Positions 62,636 through 64,000 of a stretch of 64,000 nucleotides of DNA are shown here, one piece after another. The position numbers were made by a program, and so were the translations under genes. The notes beneath the pieces are model-generated. The model was not told where the DNA came from. It was given only the letters and a program-made list of their open reading frames with translations, and made no database searches. The stretch's first letter is position 1. Each line of letters begins with the position of its first letter. Source of the DNA: Salivita marina (GTDB lineage Bacteria > Pseudomonadota > Gammaproteobacteria > Pseudomonadales > Azotimanducaceae); contig JAYQNS010000002.1 of the NCBI GenBank assembly GCA_038144425.1, positions 992,001-1,056,000 of the forward strand. The letters are read 5' to 3'.

Positions 62636-63457
62636 ATGGCGGGGCCTGTTGCCGGGGACGTCACGAAAAGCCCCCTTGGGCGCGAACAGGACTACGTCGG
62701 GGGCTACGATCCCACCTTGCTCTATCCCATCGCTCGGGCTGACAGCCGCAGCATGCTTCCGGCCCAACCCGCTCGGGGCTTCCACGGAGTGGATTGGTGG
62801 ACGGCCTTCGAACTCTCCTGGGTCGATAGGGAGGGGCGGCCTCAGGTGGCCGTGGGGCGCTTCGCTGTGCCCTCAAGTAGCCCCTGCATCGTCGAATCGA
62901 AATCCCTGAAGCTCTACCTCGGCGGTTTGTATAAGGTGAGCTACGACAGCTGGGCGGCGTTGGAAACGGTGCTGGCGGCAGATCTCTCTGCGGCGGCCGG
63001 CGCGCCCGTTGAGGTGACGCTGGAGTCCCTGCCTGCCTTCGAGGCCCGGGGCTTTGATCGCTTCCTCGGGAGCTGCGTCGATGCAGCCCCGCTACGCCCT
63101 GAGGCCGGGTTGCTGGCCGGGGAGGGGACGGAGCCCGAGCGTCAGTGTTTCCACAGCCATCTACTCCGGAGCCTGTGCCCCGTGACAGGCCAGCCCGATT
63201 GGGGTTCGGTGGAACTGCAGTTTGAGGGTCCCAAGCTCGATCCCGCCGGAGTGCTCGCCCTGGTGCTTGCGCAGCGAGAGCAAAACGGCTTTCACGAGGC
63301 GACGGTAGAGCGGCTCTATGGGGCTCTCGAGGCCCTCCCGGGGGGCACCTACGTGGCGGTGCGCGCCGCCTACTGCCGCCGCGGGGGCATCGATATCACC
63401 CCTTGCCGGGCCTCGGAACCAACGTCCTTCAGTCCCCTGCGCCTTGCGCGTCAGTAA
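62636..63457 (+). CDS. queF: NADPH-dependent 7-cyano-7-deazaguanine reductase
   Basis: A 273-residue long-form QueF converting preQ0 to preQ1 in queuosine synthesis. The substrate segment CIVESKSLKLYLGG lies near residue 84-97, and the catalytic Cys181 with Asp188 in LCPVTGQPDWGS follows. ATG at 62636, no clear ribosome site; probably coupled to the ABC genes. Overlaps the convergent MFS gene by 29 bases. Confidence 0.96.
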   Translation: MAGPVAGDVTKSPLGREQDYVGGYDPTLLYPIARADSRSMLPAQPARGFHGVDWWTAFELSWVDREGRPQVAVGRFAVPSSSPCIVESKSLKLYLGGLYKVSYDSWAALETVLAADLSAAAGAPVEVTLESLPAFEARGFDRFLGSCVDAAPLRPEAGLLAGEGTEPERQCFHSHLLRSLCPVTGQPDWGSVELQFEGPKLDPAGVLALVLAQREQNGFHEATVERLYGALEALPGGTYVAVRAAYCRRGGIDITPCRASEPTSFSPLRLARQ

Positions 63458-64000
63458 TCGGCTCGCGGGCCCGCAGGGCCGCGACGATTTCTCCGTGCCG
63501 CTCCCGAGTCATGGGATAGGTCATGAGGGGAAGGGCAGCCAGCAATAATCCGGCCGCGGTCCCCACTGCATAGGTGAGGAGCAGCCCGTCCAGCGCGGCG
63601 GCGTCGTTCTGCGTACCCGGAACGAAGCCAAAGGCCCAGTCGAGGATGGTGAAGCTGAGGCCAACGCCTAAAGCCGCCCCAAGCTTATTCGTCGTAGTGA
63701 GCAGGGCGAAGTAGAGCCCGGCCCGCTTTTGTCCGCTTTTAAGCTCATCCTCGTCCGTGAGGTCCGCCATCATGGAGCGCAAGAGCGTAGGCGCGGCGCC
63801 AAAGGCCAGCCCGAAGGCGATGGTGAAGCCCCAGAGCCCGAGCACGCTTCCCGGTGTGGCCGTGGCCATCAGGATCAGGTTCACCGCCGCAGCGTAGACC
63901 AGCGCGCCCTTCAGGGTGCGGTCTTTCCCGTAACGATAGGCCAGCCGTAGCCAAAGGGGCATGCAGATAAAGCCTGCGAGGAAGTAGAAGAGCAGGGCCA
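63429..64000 (-). CDS. MFS transporter, GPH-like, partial (N-terminus outside window)
   Basis: The reverse frame is open to the window edge; about 190 C-terminal residues are visible. Several membrane segments and LLFYFLAGFICMPLWLRLAY and KRAGLYFALLTTTNKLGAALG resemble the glycoside-pentoside-hexuronide:cation symporter family. Its stop lies inside the 3-prime end of queF. Substrate unknown. Confidence 0.85.
   Translation of the reverse strand, partial: ALLFYFLAGFICMPLWLRLAYRYGKDRTLKGALVYAAAVNLILMATATPGSVLGLWGFTIAFGLAFGAAPTLLRSMMADLTDEDELKSGQKRAGLYFALLTTTNKLGAALGVGLSFTILDWAFGFVPGTQNDAAALDGLLLTYAVGTAAGLLLAALPLMTYPMTRERHGEIVAALRAREPITDAQGAGD

Overview
The window is high-GC (by eye about 64-65 %), densely coded DNA from a gammaproteobacterium, most likely a marine or salt-adapted member of the Pseudomonadales/Cellvibrionales radiation. 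The reasons are the gene families (RMF, long-form QueF, CsiV, DUF1315/YeaC, a PA2817-type protein, a complete Na+-translocating NADH:quinone reductase) and a gene order that, from recall of Pseudomonas aeruginosa PAO1, largely follows its chromosome in descending order: pepN, the aerotolerance (Bat) block, pyrD-rmf-rlmL, topA-lexA, MTI phosphorylase-csiV-mfd-gap, nqrABCDEF. There is no phage, transposon, integron, CRISPR array or rRNA operon. No gene-free stretch exceeds 300 bases; the longest (284 bases) precedes nqrA.

Layout. 1-5.9 kb: a truncated M48 metalloprotease behind lemA, an exported M20 amidohydrolase, an orphan xdhC-mocA maturation pair, a divergent rhomboid protease. 5.9-9.8 kb: yeaC, DUF2797, pepN. 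9.7-16.7 kb: a tightly overlapped moxR-DUF58-DUF4381-batA-batB/C-batD operon on the minus strand. 16.8-20.5 kb: pyrD, rmf (minus), rlmKL. 20.5-24.9 kb: a four-gene, start/stop-overlapped minus-strand unit encoding a C39-type cysteine peptidase, a GNAT acetyltransferase, an S9 oligopeptidase and a D-Ala-D-Ala-ligase-like ATP-grasp enzyme. 25-29 kb: glutaredoxin-like protein, TatD, DUF1499 lipoprotein, Slt lytic transglycosylase, universal stress protein. 29-33.5 kb: topA and an SOS-controlled lexA. 33.5-40.4 kb: MscS channel, purine/methylthio salvage pair, csiV, mfd. 40.4-48.1 kb: long GAPDH and nqrABCDEF closed by a terminator. 48.2-52.4 kb: acyl-CoA synthetase facing an ECH-NUDIX-LLM operon. 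52.4-57.4 kb: DUF503, DUF3080 lipoprotein, Na+/proline-type symporter, glutathione peroxidase, DUF815 ATPase, tRNA-Glu and tRNA-Gly with promoter and terminator. 57.4-64 kb: an HTTM-DCC fusion protein with a self-processing P1 peptidase and a PA2817-type protein, divergent from an ABC exporter, queF and a truncated MFS transporter.

Two general features stand out. First, six genes (batD, batB/C, ddl, slt, putP, DUF815) are each interrupted by exactly one 1-base indel inside a homopolymer run; restoring that base gives full-length proteins in every case, which suggests long-read consensus errors more than pseudogenes. Second, the genome is very compact: most same-strand neighbours overlap by ATGA or GTGA, and four convergent pairs share one CTAG so that each stop codon lies on the other strand's stop codon.

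The locus I consider least explained by known biology is the coupled C39 peptidase-GNAT-S9 peptidase-ATP-grasp unit (20473-24947), whose composition suggests processing and modification of a peptide or amino-acid metabolite. The HTTM-DCC fusion next to a P1 peptidase (57405-60473) is the second. Functions are inferred from motifs and remembered family features; no database search was possible.
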